A stretch of 64,000 nucleotides of DNA from Lateolabrax maculatus. Taxonomy: Eukaryota > Chordata > Actinopteri > Acropomatiformes > Lateolabracidae. The notes below the pieces were generated by a model. That model searched no databases and was not told where the DNA came from. It saw nothing but the letters and a program-made list of their open reading frames with translations. The stretch is from assembly GCA_031216445.1 (NCBI GenBank), contig CM062215.1, positions 2,884,001 to 2,948,000 of the forward strand, given 5' to 3'. Shown piece by piece: positions 15,001 through 28,100 of the stretch; positions within the stretch are counted from its first letter, which is position 1, and each line of letters begins with the position of its first letter. A program made the position numbers and the translations under genes.

Positions 15001-18000
15001 GCAAGAGTAGGACGTGACGGGAGCAACAGAGTGATTATTGCTCCACCAGACTTATGCTGCATGTAGAAAGCCACCAATTCTCTTGTCCAACCAAGAGAAT
15101 AGAGCATAAAGACATTGTTACAAAAACCCTGAGTCAATGACAATGATATGCAATACATAGAACTACTACATCTACCTTTGATTCCCTGATAAAACATTAT
15201 GTTCTTAAAACCAAGTGAGAAAAGTTGTTTAATGAGCTTAAATGTCCCATTTCTCCCTTTCTTTCCTTTTTTTTTGGTGGGTTAATGAATGAGGTGGCCA
15301 TTGCAGGTGTTTCACACCCAATAAAAACAGTCTAACGACAAGAACACTGACGTTTCACATCCTGTGCTGCAAGTGCAGCAGCATAATGTAAAATGTGTCC
15401 ATTTAGGAGGCCACTCTTGATCATAATAATTCAGGGAAAAACTACATTCTCCACCACATAAAGGACTGTAGATAAAACTAAAACATGGTCTCATTCAACA
15501 CACTTATCTGTGTTTTACAGCTTTCCAAATTTTAGCTTTCAGTATGGTTTATATCTGACTTTAAAGGTTATCCAAACAAGAACTCTACATGTGGCACATG
15601 GAAAATAACAAAACTATCTGCTACTTAAACCCGGGACATTTACATTAAATATTCCTGTGGGAAAACATATGATAAAGATGGTTTAATGTAGCAAAGTTCA
15701 TACTTTTAACCCCTGAAAGAAGAGTATATACAGCAACAATCCCTCCATACTGCACAATTTATGAGGCCACCAAAAGGCTGGACATGGGCCTCTCGAGCAT
15801 TTCCTGTCTTAAGGGTTTATGCTCAGGGAAAGGCTTCTCAAATGTGTACGGTATATGTATTTCCTTTGCTTTTCTTAATATAAATGGACTTGGGAACTCA
15901 ATGTTGAAAGTCACTTTAAGTGTGTTTATGTGTTTGATGCAACCAGAATGGACTGGATGCACATATAATCATATAATAAGTGGAATGTTTTGTTATGCAT
16001 TAGTATTTTTCTCATTTTCATAATTTTACAAAACCTTTGTTCAAATAAAACATAAATAGAAGTTGAGATCAATAAAAGGCTGCAACTACTTTCAAAGAAC
16101 CTGCAACTTTGCTGTCCATTGCTGACTTACATCACACAAAAACCGTGCTTTAGCGGATGCAGTTCTGCACTGTGCAGCTGACAAGACAATCACATGAAGG
16201 TGCCATGCAGCCTGGGACAGTGACGTGAACTCAGGTGTAGCGTCATGCGTTTTCGTGCCAAACAGTCTCCTCTGGACATGTGCAGCGGACAGAAAGTGAC
16301 ACCACAACAGTAGCAACAACGACTGCAAAGATCATATCGCTGGTTTTGCATGTTTTAACGTATTAGTGGCAGATTGTTTATACATAATATTATTGGCAAC
16401 CATTTTCCCCCCTCCAGGCATCAAGTAATGCACCTGCTGATTTCAGTATATTCTGGAAATTCAACTTGCGGAGACTTGAAACATGCCTGAGTTAATGCAT
16501 TCATCACTTTTTTTTAACTTGAACACCAATGAGAGCAGACTTACAGGTCTCATGGAGCACTATTGCATATGTAAGAAGAGTTGTATAAAGCATTTTGTGC
16601 CTCCGGAGGGAGCCGTGTGACGAATGAAAAATTGCCCCAAGTGATGTCACTTGAGTCAGCAATGATTAGGGCTGAAAACTACAAGTTTGAAAAGAAAAAA
16701 ATAACTTCTGGGGTTGTGGAGCTGGAAGAGCAAGCAGGTAGCCTACTCCTCATCTGCGACTGAACAGTCAGTGGTCCAGTTGGATTGTGGATAATGTAGG
16801 TGCCAAGTCTTGACAAGGAAGGACAATGTGTAGAATAAGAAGAAGGCGATATCTCTGCATCTGCTGCATCAATTTAGTTTTTTTACTAAGCAGTCCTCCA
16901 TGAATCCGGCATTGTTATAGGAGTGCAACGCTGAATCAGTGGAGTACTCTTAACTCAAGTCCCTGCAGGTTGAATAAGTGCAAAAAGTTGCCTGGTAGGA
17001 GTGAAAAATAGCAATTCAGACATTTCAAACACCACAAAAATGTAGTGTGCCTGTGATCACATTAAAAATGGCTAAAACATGCAAAAACATGAATCCTGAG
17101 ATCCAAAACAGCAACAGTGTGCTCGGACACGTGTGTTACCCGAACAAACACCGCACAAACACACAGTGACGTGACATCGGATTCAAAATGTATCTCCGAG
17201 CAGGATACATTCTAACCCGCCGGGGTTACCTTTCTGGTTACTAACTGACGCGCACGCAGGACGCCCGGGCTCCTGCGCTCTTTCAGGCAGGAGGTGACAC
17301 TCCACCGGGAGACGCCCGTTTTCCAGCGACGCCCAGCAGCTGTCCTGCAGCACGTGGCAGAAGCTGCGGCAGGGCAGGGGCTGGGGCAGGGGCGCGGCGG
17401 GCACGGGGCACCTGGGCGCCAGCAGGAGGCAGAGGAACCACTCCGCGCTTTGGTGACACCCCTCCCTCGCCAGCCACGCCCACTCCTGTAGGACCGCCCC
17501 CACCTCCTCCACAGAGGTGTGGTTGAAAAAGTTGGGCAACATGAAAGATTTCGGCCCTTTGCCAGAGCAAATGGACCAATCGGAAGGCACGGGGAGACAA
17601 GGCGGGTCAGAACCATTGACGCGACTATCCGGGGGGGTTGGCGTGGAATCCAAAACACCCTCAACAGTCCCATTAATTTGAGAAACATCACCTATAATCC
17701 TGGTTAAATTGCTAGACGTGACTTTATCACCTTTCAAAACAGATTCTACATCTGACCCAGGTTGCGCCCTGGACCCAGATCCTGACCCAGGAGCCCCTAC
17801 CCCGTTCCCAGATCCCTCCTCCACCCTCTCCCCTCTGAACCTGTCTGTATTACCCGTCATGTTATGGTTAGCGCTCTCCACCTTCGCTGTCAGGCCTCCG
17901 TTAGTAGTCCTGGCGGTCGGGGTCACGTTCCACGCCTCGACAAACTTACGGATTCCCGTGGCCACGTTGATGATTTCCTCCCCAACCCCGGACAAGTTGT

Positions 18001-19148
18001 CATCCTCCTCCTCCTCTGCCGGCTTCGTCGTGGCATTGGCTGTCGTGGTGGCACCTGTCAGTGCCGCCGCCGTTGTCTCCACTGGGGCCTCTGTGGTGGG
18101 TTCTGGATTCGAGAACCACAACCAGGCCTCCGAGCTCCCAGCACAGAGAACCAGGACAAGCAACCACGTCTGGATCCTGAACATGCTGCCGGTTCCTGCA
18201 AAAGCCCTCACAGAAGTCCACACAGTGCTCTCACTGTTTTCTCCAAGCGCCACCTGTTAGCCCGCCGGTCAACAGTTAAACCCGAGCTGTTCGAGGGCCA
18301 CTGAGCATCCACTGAATGAAAACAGAGACATAAAAACTCTGCTCACACTCAAGAGACCCTCCCTCTAGATCTCCCAGTGCATGGCTGCTGCACACTCAGG
18401 AAAAAAAGCACTTACATGGACAGGGGGGAGACCCGAGAGTGGAGGCAGGCCTGCTGCACTGATGATGGAAGTCATTGGTTGCTCAGAGTTGCCCCGAACA
18501 CACACTCAAACTCCTCCCCTGTACGAGCTGGTGAGTGGGTCCCCTAAGACCTTTGTTTCTGCGGCATGGAGAAAGAGCATGCAAGCGTTCGTGTCACCGC
18601 AATGACACACCCGTCCTGCACGGAAATAACCTCAGTAAAATATGGAGTTTTTAAATATATGTTATGCCATAATAAACAGGTTTGGTTCACATTGTGCTCA
18701 GTGTCTGAATTCCAAGTTGTCACGCGGATCGAAACGGGCAAGAATCTCAAGTTCAGAAGAAGTTTCCTCAGCAAGTATGTAAGAGACAGAAGTTTATGTT
18801 TGGTTTTATTTAAAATATTAACCAAAGGGAGCAGCGATACACAGGCACATAATTGTCTGAAGTTTAATTTTGGTACAATTGTCTTGTATGTGTATGTCGC
18901 TGTAACTTTCCTGCAGAAAGTTAGATGAGGAGATCGATACGAGGAAGCAATTGGCTAATTCTAAGTAGTTTTTCTCATCTCAAATATGTTTAAATAAAGT
19001 TTTTAATTTGCGGTACAAAAGATTTTCAAGTTTAAAATACATCACTGATGCAGAAGAAACCGAAAGCTTCACTAGAAAACCCCAAATCTATTACAGATAG
19101 TTTAAGCCAGCAATGTCAGGCCTCTTCATTTCATTGGCAAGGTTGGCA

Positions 19149-19193
<45 letters not shown>

Positions 19194-22100
19194 TAAATGG
19201 AAATTAAAACAATAATGACAATAATCAAATTGAGTGTGAAGAGTAGAGCTGTGGTTCCCTAACTGAGGGTCAGGACCCCACAAGAGGTCGCATGAATAAT
19301 GTAAGGGGTCGCCAGACGAATACAAGGGTAGGAAACACACAAAATTATGAGTATTCCATCTGATTTTTGCATATTTCTTGTGAAATACTGTACAAATCAA
19401 ATCTTCAGGCAACTAAAATGTTCTTGAGACAAGGGTTAACAAGAAAAGAAGGTTGAAAACCAAACCAGTGGATTAATGGACACAGCAGCTGACAGGTTAA
19501 GATAACACTGAGGGAATATCGGGATAATGTTGACGCTGACCCGCAGCAGAAGAGAAATTATTTCATCACAACAAAAAGGAAAAAGAGGGCGTTCAGTTAC
19601 ACAATACTGAGCTGTCAGTGTGATTTATCTCCATGAGTCAAAGAGTGGAAAAACCAAAACCGTGACAAGTGATAGTGTGTAATATCACAATCTCAGCCTT
19701 CTGGCACTTTGTGATGTATATATACTGTGATTAAAAGCAGCAGCAGCAGCGTGAGGGATGACTGACGGAGACAGCAGCTGAGAAAGCGAGGCAGCCGGGG
19801 AGGGCGTATCTGATTGGATCGATCCCGGGGGGACCGGCTCCATTGCCTCATCGGAGAAAATCCTCGGAAAATCTACCACTTCCAGGTTCTCACAGACCCC
19901 CCCCACCACCACCGGCACCACCACACCCCTCTTCTCCCAGGCCGCCCCCTCCTCCGCACGGCCCCGTGTACCCATCATCCAGCTACCCGCCTCATCTGCC
20001 AAGCTATAGGACATCCAGCTGTTACACATTCCAGCCCTCAGACCTCCCACACCCACGCTGCATGACATTCGGGGGTCTGGAAACGGCTGCATCTTCATCA
20101 CTTGTGCATTCATACAACGCCGCCACTGGTGTCAGCATATGTGCTAAACGCATTCTGCCCGACACTGAACAGGAGTCGGGGGGGGGGGGGGGAATAAGAG
20201 CTTGTTCTTCAGTTTGAGGAACAGATTGGAGGCTTTGGGGAGTGTGTGAAAGCCGGCTGTGACACATGAAGTGTTTCAGAAGTCTACAGAGACAAAATAA
20301 AGTGCATCAGCTTCCCTTCAAAGCCTCCACACAGTTTGATTGAAGTTAATCTTGACTTGTTGAACTTTTAAGATGGATTTTTTGCACTTAACTTGTCTTC
20401 ATTGAGTTAATTATCTTCCTATAATGTGGTCACGGAAGAGTTATTTCTCCTCTTCAAGGTTGTTTGGCGTCTTTTAGCTTGTTTTGGTTTTCCAGGCTGC
20501 AACTTTACTGTCTTGGTTCACTTTTGCCACTTTCATAGTCGTTTTTTGCACGCAGCACGCAGCTGTTCCCAAAGAATAGGACTCTAAATACCCCACTGTA
20601 CAAGACCATAATACCATTTACTGCTCAAACTAAAAACTTTTCATGTGTTTTTAACAAACTTTGACATCAAATGCAATAATGTTTGGATGCATGGGGACAA
20701 AATGTGGGTCAAAACTGCACAAAATCCAGTTGAAAATGATCTATCTCAACTGTTGCTCCACTTAAAAAAATGGGTGAAAAGGGGCAAAATCTTGCAAACA
20801 ATGAGCCTTTAATATATTCTGACACCCAGACAGGTATTTTCACACAAAAACAGAGCATGAAAATGAAAAACCATGCACCAGAAAACACAGAAAACTCACT
20901 GACAAATAATAAAACAAAAGCTTGTATGCCTCAATCTTGCAGTAATTACCAAAAGCAATTACAGAGACTGTTTGGGGAAAAACTAGACTTCCTGTCTGGC
21001 TTGTATTGTTTTCTTTTTGTTTGCCTGATTGTGCCATGAGATTTCTTTCTTTCCTTCCCGACAGCACAAGAATAAAAACTGGTGTGTAAACATCAACATG
21101 CACCTGAAACTCTACAAACTGGTAGCTTATAACATTTCCTTTGAAAGATTGTGATATTTTTGACGTGAAAAAGCATTATTCTTATTACCTGAGAGAGAAC
21201 ATTTAAGCGAAACGCACTAGTTAATTGAATTGCCCTGCAGACTCTCCCACATACATGTTAACCCTCCCTCTGTGTTTCAACACTTTTCATCACTATCAGC
21301 TGACAGCTGCTCTGACCTGCACAGGGCCACGAGCAGGGTAAGTAAACACACCACGGCATTATGCTTCAGCGAGTCGGTGAAGGGACTGACATTCACGAAG
21401 GCACCTGGTGCTTTCCGTGTGGACTAACCTGCACGTTCACACACACATATATGCATGCAGCTATATGCACTTGCATATACTGTGTGCGTCCCAGTACTAC
21501 AGCTGCAAATAAAGCTCCGGTGGGAATGTGATGTCTACATAAAGAACATATTTCCTCCTTAATGTGTAGATTATGTTCTATATTAATTGATTGTAACATA
21601 AACAAAATAAGCGAAAAATCTCCATCACAAATAACTTGTTTTTGTTTTATGAACAAATTGTCCAAAAATCAAGCAAAATATTAAATATTTTATCAAAAAC
21701 AAAAGAGCCAAAATCTGCAAATATTTATGTTTGAAAAGCTGGAGCCATTTAATTTCTGGTATTGTTGCTTTAAAAATGACTTAAACAATTAATTTATTAT
21801 CAAAATAGTTGCCTATATACAGTATATAGTACAGGCATCATGGTTAAATCACTTATATAGTGATATTGTAATGTATTTTTTTTTAATCTCTTATTTTATT
21901 GCTGTGTGTCTGAAATTAATACCACATTAAATTGAACTTCTTTAGTTTGTCCTTTTTTTCAGAAGTCTTCCTTACAAATTTAATTATTGTCAGACTATTT
22001 CATGACATTGTAGGAGCTCAATATATTACTTATCTCAATGTTTCTGCCAGATACAGGACAAAAAAGTACCAGAAAACATTAAGCATGCCACCAACAACTA

Positions 22101-25100
22101 CTACCTCACAGCTGGATTCAGAGCATGCATGTTTTCTGGTTAAAAAACATACATCTGAGCGTGTGAACGGTGGGGAATCCCTCTGGGAAACAAGTGTAAC
22201 AAGAGAAAGAAACATGATACACCAATTAAACAGAGAGACAACGAAGCTGCCGGGCCTGAGAAACACACTGCTAATGCTCCCATTATCCTGAAGCTTCACA
22301 TTTATTAGATAAGGGATCGTAGATGAGAAGAAGTTGATGAAACAGTTGATAAATGGATCTAAAAGTATGTTAACCTTTAGGTTGGTGGTCTGTGCAGTTA
22401 GAGTTAGTGTCTGATTATATCCTGGTCTGAACCTCCTCACTGTGTCGGACGGTGACAGAATCCCAAATATGGAGATTTTTAATCAATCAAATCTCCAATA
22501 CAGGGACCGGGGATAAATGGGTTGTCGGGAACTGGAGCGCCTTGTAATGAGATGTTAAACTATCACATATGAGTGTAATATTCGGCCGTCCACATACTTT
22601 TGGCCAGGTAGTATCCATTCACAGTACTTCCATAAACCAGCAGATGGCAGCATCACAGAGGCACTGGGCTGTGAGTTACTGTATTTATTATTTATCACCG
22701 CTTTCTATGATAAATTAATGTAAAAAAGTACAAATAGGATAATTATTGTATTTTACTCTGAAGTAAGATGATGAAAAATAATTTATAATCTAATACACAA
22801 ATAGTGTTAATTTAAAACAATACTCAGGTTTTTTGTGTCAATGTTTGCAGAACTGTTTCTGCTCTCATTATGGAGTCAACAGAGCACAAATAATTGCAGG
22901 TAATTTTCTACCATTAATGTTTTGATTTATTTTACCTGAAGCACTTTCTGATTGAAAAGGGGTCTTTTTTTTTTACTGTAAACTATGGTTAAGAGTGTTT
23001 TCTTGCAGCTGCAGACACAACTTTTGGCTGCATAGAGACAAAAAAAAAAAGACAAAATGTGGTTGAAATTCCTTGAATATATCTTCTTTTTTTTTAAAAA
23101 AAAAAGAAAGTTATGTATTAACTATTTCATGAATAACCAAAGGACACAAATTAAAATGGTACCTCAACAAGCACGGAAAACTCCCAAAAACCTGAAAAAA
23201 ATCCCCCAACTCCAGTTGTGGTCATTGTGTTTATTTACTACTATTTCTTGGTTCTGGCAGAGCTGACACAGCGGATAAAAGAAGTTTTCAATGCAGTGTA
23301 AATCCTCCAAAATAGAGATGAAATGCTGCCATCTGTTGTCCGAAGTCTGGAGCACGCCGACACTCCTCTGCTGATTTCTATCTATTCAATACTCATCAAA
23401 TAGCTCAAATTCTTCAAAGTGGAGAAGCAGTAAGAAAAGTTCCCCCCGTAGGGCATCCTGGCAGAAGCTCAGCAGAAATCAACACCCATAACCCTCCACC
23501 CCCACCCCTCCCGCGGATCCTTACACCCTGCGGTATGTCGAAGTGGGTTTTTTGGCGCAGACAAAAGCAGGGCATTTCCAGAGAAGAGGGTGTGAGACGG
23601 TCCGTGTTGGTCCCTTGTCGAGCCTCAATGCACGATTCATTGAGCAACACGGGAGACGAGACAGTCGACTCCTTGTGTGGGGAATCCTAACCGCTGAATG
23701 AGGACATTTGTTGCAGAAAGCAGGCGGTGAAGAACCATGGGAGGTGAGCATGGTGGTGAGAAAAGACAAAATAAATGAGAAGTTCTGTTCCAGAAAGAAG
23801 AGATCAACACTGGCGCCTCCTCTAATGATTGACAGCAGAAAATTAAAAACAATTATGGAGCTTTTGAAGCGATTAAAGGTCATTTTAAGTTCTGTGTTGA
23901 CGAAAACTAAAATGGATCCTCCATCTTTTCTTGGCTCTCTGTTGATCTCACCTGTCAGAGGTACATTTTTGCAGCGTGAGCCTGAAGAATTGTGACATTC
24001 AAGTCAAGTGCAAAGGCCTCGTAACTTGAGGCCTCCGTTTAAAATTCCTGCAGCCCAGTTATTGTACTCGAGGGCAAGTACTGTTCATAACCCCGCTGAC
24101 GCTCACAGTGAGTCATGAGACGGTGAACTGTCTCTCCCGAACCCACAGAGGCTCACACAGAGCAGCTACTGTATCACCCGAGAATTAACCGCTCAGCTTT
24201 TATCCAAAATATGACGTCAACACAGAAGTTCAAGCTGCTTCAGACAGGATTTTTAGCCCCATTTACACGTTTCATCTTAAGTAAATGAACCAACCCAGCA
24301 AGGTTTTCCTGCTCCTCCTGGAGGATCCTGAGATGTTCCCAGACCAGATAAGATTTATTATCTCTCCACTGTGTTCTGGGTCCACCCCGAGGTCTCCTAC
24401 CAGCTGGATGTGCCCTGAAAACCTCCAAAGGAGGTGGATATTTATTTAAAAGTTAGTGGACATTTATTAAACCAGTGTAAATGGAGAAGAGCAACTTCAG
24501 ACACGAACACTCGTCCACCGGCAGGACGTGACGAACCAACGCTTGAAAGCAAAACACTGCAAGAATTCTACATTTAAGACGATGATTGGTGCTTCATAAG
24601 TGCGGGAATGAATGAAGAAACCAGCAGAAAAATCCTCGTGCACCTGCTGCAACACTCTGTCGACACTTTCTTCAGGCACATGATATTTGCATAAATCTGA
24701 TGTGACCCTGAAAGCTTTTAATACTTGACCTCCTGCAATCCTCAAACACAAAGAATGACACTTCACATGTCCTTCCCTCCAGCAGTTCACTAATCCAGCT
24801 GCTATATATTGTGTAGTAGAGGTTGTATTAAAAAAATGCACAAGTGGAAATTCAGTCATTAATCTCTGCACAGTAAATCTGCACATCGGGTGAAACTCTG
24901 ACCGAGTGCAACAATGTGAGGACAGAGTCACTTCGTGGCTGATTAATCGCAGCGTGAATCAGTCTTAAGAGGTTGGAGGCCCTTTGTGTTGGCGGGTGGC
25001 CAGCCCCTCCACGGCGCAGATGATTAAAAGCGCTTCCTCCTCGTGTCACTCACAAAAACATGTCGGTGCCTAAATGGAAAAGATGACAATGGGTGAGAGT

Positions 25101-28100
25101 GGCCTCTGGTTCGGGGTTGAGGGCAGTTCAGCCTCAAGTCCTGCACACAGTGGAGCAGCTCCACAGCCTGTAAAGCTTTTTTTTATGTCACTGAGCCAGA
25201 AAATGAAGCGATTAATGTCAGTTGGGAACAAAAAAGTTTCTGCTTCTGGGGGTTGGGCGCAGTAAGAGCTATCATGGCCTCTGCTTGTGCATCCGAGTGC
25301 AAGAGGAGGATACTTGAGGCCTATTATAAGAAACGAGCTTCAGGCTTTGTCTCCTTTCTCCTGCACAAACTTGTTGTGTCCAACAGAAGCTGGTAAACAA
25401 AGCGAGGTTACATATTTTCATCGGTTTCTAATGGTTGCAAAGCTTTTGAGGGGAGAAAAAAACAGTTTCCCTGTGTTTTGTTCATAAACAGTAACTTGCT
25501 GTGCGGACTGAAAGGGAGCTGAAAACAGTAATACAGACCTAAAGGACCCTGGACAAGATCCTGAAGAAACACCAATAAACAACCTTCATCTACTTTATAC
25601 TATCAGGTTTTGCATTTTTATTCAAGTTGTACCACCCTCCAATGCCTATGTTTTCCCAAAAGTTAATAGTTGATTTGACTTGTACTGCCCATCATCATCA
25701 TTACCAGGAACTTATACTTCAATAAACAGCATGTTGTCTGCACAAGACAAGAAAAAAAAAGTACACTGAAAACAGTGATGAAACCAAAGTCCTTGTTACC
25801 ATACAATTAAAAACCACAATGTCTTTATTCTAACAACATGCTCAGACAAAGGAGCCATTATAATGAACAATCTTGCAGTATGTTTCAGGGATTTTAGCTG
25901 ATGTTATTATCCACATAGGCTTTGATTAAATATCTTGCTTGAGGGCGCCTCTGCTGCATTATTGTGGCGATGGAACTCGTGTTCTCTCGTTTCCGGGAGG
26001 CACAAACCCAAGCTCACGTTTAGAAACGGGGGCTAAAATTAACGCCTTATCTTGACGTGCTGATCAGATCTTAAAGAGCCGAGCAGGTGGAAGAAGCAAA
26101 CCACAGCCGCCGTTTGCCACCACCTCTGCAGCTGGGAAAACAACGCATTCCCCAGCGACACACAGCGCCTCCTGACCGGCCGATCAGATAGGCGGCATAG
26201 AAAGATGGAGGACGGAAAGCAAAACATCCTCTCGCCCCTCAGCGTGAGCTCACACCTACACCTCTACACTTCCGCTGTCAGCAGGTAGAAAACACCCACA
26301 TGTGCCTTTATGGAGCTTTTAAAGTCCTCTATAGGAAGGCATCATTGTTTACATACTGTTGTAAAAAGGGCTTTGGTGTTTCATTTGTTACTGTCTACAG
26401 GTCTAATCAGTCTGAAGGGGGCTTTGAGGCTGAGTTTGAGACGCACACAAGATAAAAGCTGTAATTACGGATAAAAATGGGAGTTAACGGCGGTGAAGAA
26501 ATGTCCTCCAGGCTAAAATAAAAAGGAGTGCTACGGGTTCGGGGAGGCAGACTGCTGCTGTTTATTCCACCTGAGGACACAACAGCTTGTCATCTGCTGT
26601 ATGCTTATTTGGTTCTTTCAGGAACGACTACATTTGGGCCGACACACTTCAGGGTTCACCTGACCCAGTACATACTGGTGAACAACCACTGGGTCACCAG
26701 TTAAACCCGAGACAATTAGTTGTTTTGACCCAGTGTCAGTGTTATTATTCATTATATGGCGGAAAGTAATCAGTCACATTTAATTAAATATTGTTTTTTC
26801 TTTTTATGCTGCTTTAAAATATTATTTTTAATCCACTACATTTATCTTACATCTATAGTTATTTTTCATATTAAGATTTTACATTACAAAAAACATGTGA
26901 TAAGCTTATAAAACACAAACTATTGTTAAAGATGACACCAGTGATTCCTAACAGTAAACTAACAGTACATTTGTGACAGTTTTAAGGTAAAACCTGAACT
27001 TGTTGTGTGTAACAATGGGTCAAAATAACCCGTGATCTTGGGTTTGAACCCAGTATTGCGTCAGAACTATATTGACCCAAACTGGGTCCATTTTGGCTTG
27101 CCTTGATATTTTGTCACATTACAACACGTGGAAAAGGATATAACCTAAGCTTGATTTGGGATGAGAACAAACCAAACCAACCGCCTACTTCCTGTCCAGT
27201 AAAAAGCCCTTTGATGCTGTGACAGAAGTGTCCAGTCCCCATTCATCTCACCCACCCATCCCACTCTGGACTTGCAATTTAAACCCTTTAATCTCAAAGA
27301 GTGATGCACGAGAGGAGTCGTATTAGACTGCAGAAGTAGTTTTAGCCGGGTGTAACGAATAAACTGCCAACTGAATGTAAGTCAGGATAACATGAGTCCA
27401 GATGAGTAACAAGACAAATAAGTTAATAAAAGTTAAGATAGGAAACTACTAAAGTCAATAAATCAGGATAAATTAAGTTAAAGTGAGATAAGATGAGTCA
27501 AGATGAGTCGAGGAAAGTCACGTATAGTAACAATAAGTTAATATAAGATTACTCCAGATAAATAAAGATGAGAAACAATAAGATCAGATGAGATTTCATT
27601 GATCCCAAAGAGAATAATGAAGTCACATTCAGCATCCATCCATCCATTATCTATACGTAATCCTTAGAGGAGGACATGCAAACTCCACACAGAAATATAA
27701 TACATGTTTAACTTCCTTTAAAAGTACAGCAAGACGGTAGTGAAGTGTAGTTGGTTATATGTCACTAAAATGTCATGTTAAATCATATCTAATGCAGTTG
27801 AGACACGTTTTCCAGTCAAACCCAAACAGTGAGTCTTCATCATGGCTTAGCTTCAGCAAACAGGTTTACACCATAATAAGTAGTTCAACTGAGAAGAAAC
27901 CGCGGTGGGATGTTTTCATAAATTACATTCCAAGTAATAATCTGCTTTGTTTTTATGTAAATAAATGTTTTGCCACCGTCAACCCCCAATTGATCTTAAA
28001 AAAACACTGATTTAAAGTTGATCCAGCTTGTGAAAACTGTGGCACTTCATGTTCTCAAAAGCCTTTTGTGGGAAAAATCTTTCACCATGCAGGAAACAAG

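Larger units (their letters stand above)
8849..17229. other. col18a1 intron between Frizzled and TSPN exons
   Basis: 8.4 kb without a supported exon. Contains a large inverted repeat (11115-11990), fragments of fish repeats (9500-9560, 10262-10352), poly-A/T runs and no convincing reading frame above 125 codons. Confidence 0.7.

Noticed and set aside
16581..16763. Short frame with NYKFEKKKITSGVVELEEQA
   Set aside because: It looks protein-like, but I could not place it in a family, and it is just as likely a repeat; too short to call.
18184..18253. Longer start for the Frizzled exon, 23 codons upstream
   Set aside because: The extension opens with GTG, not ATG, and would bury the signal peptide; MFRIQ fits a secreted protein.
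17709..18260. 183-residue plus-strand open frame opposite the Frizzled exon
   Set aside because: It is the antisense shadow of the col18a1 Frizzled exon; no domain or splice logic of its own.
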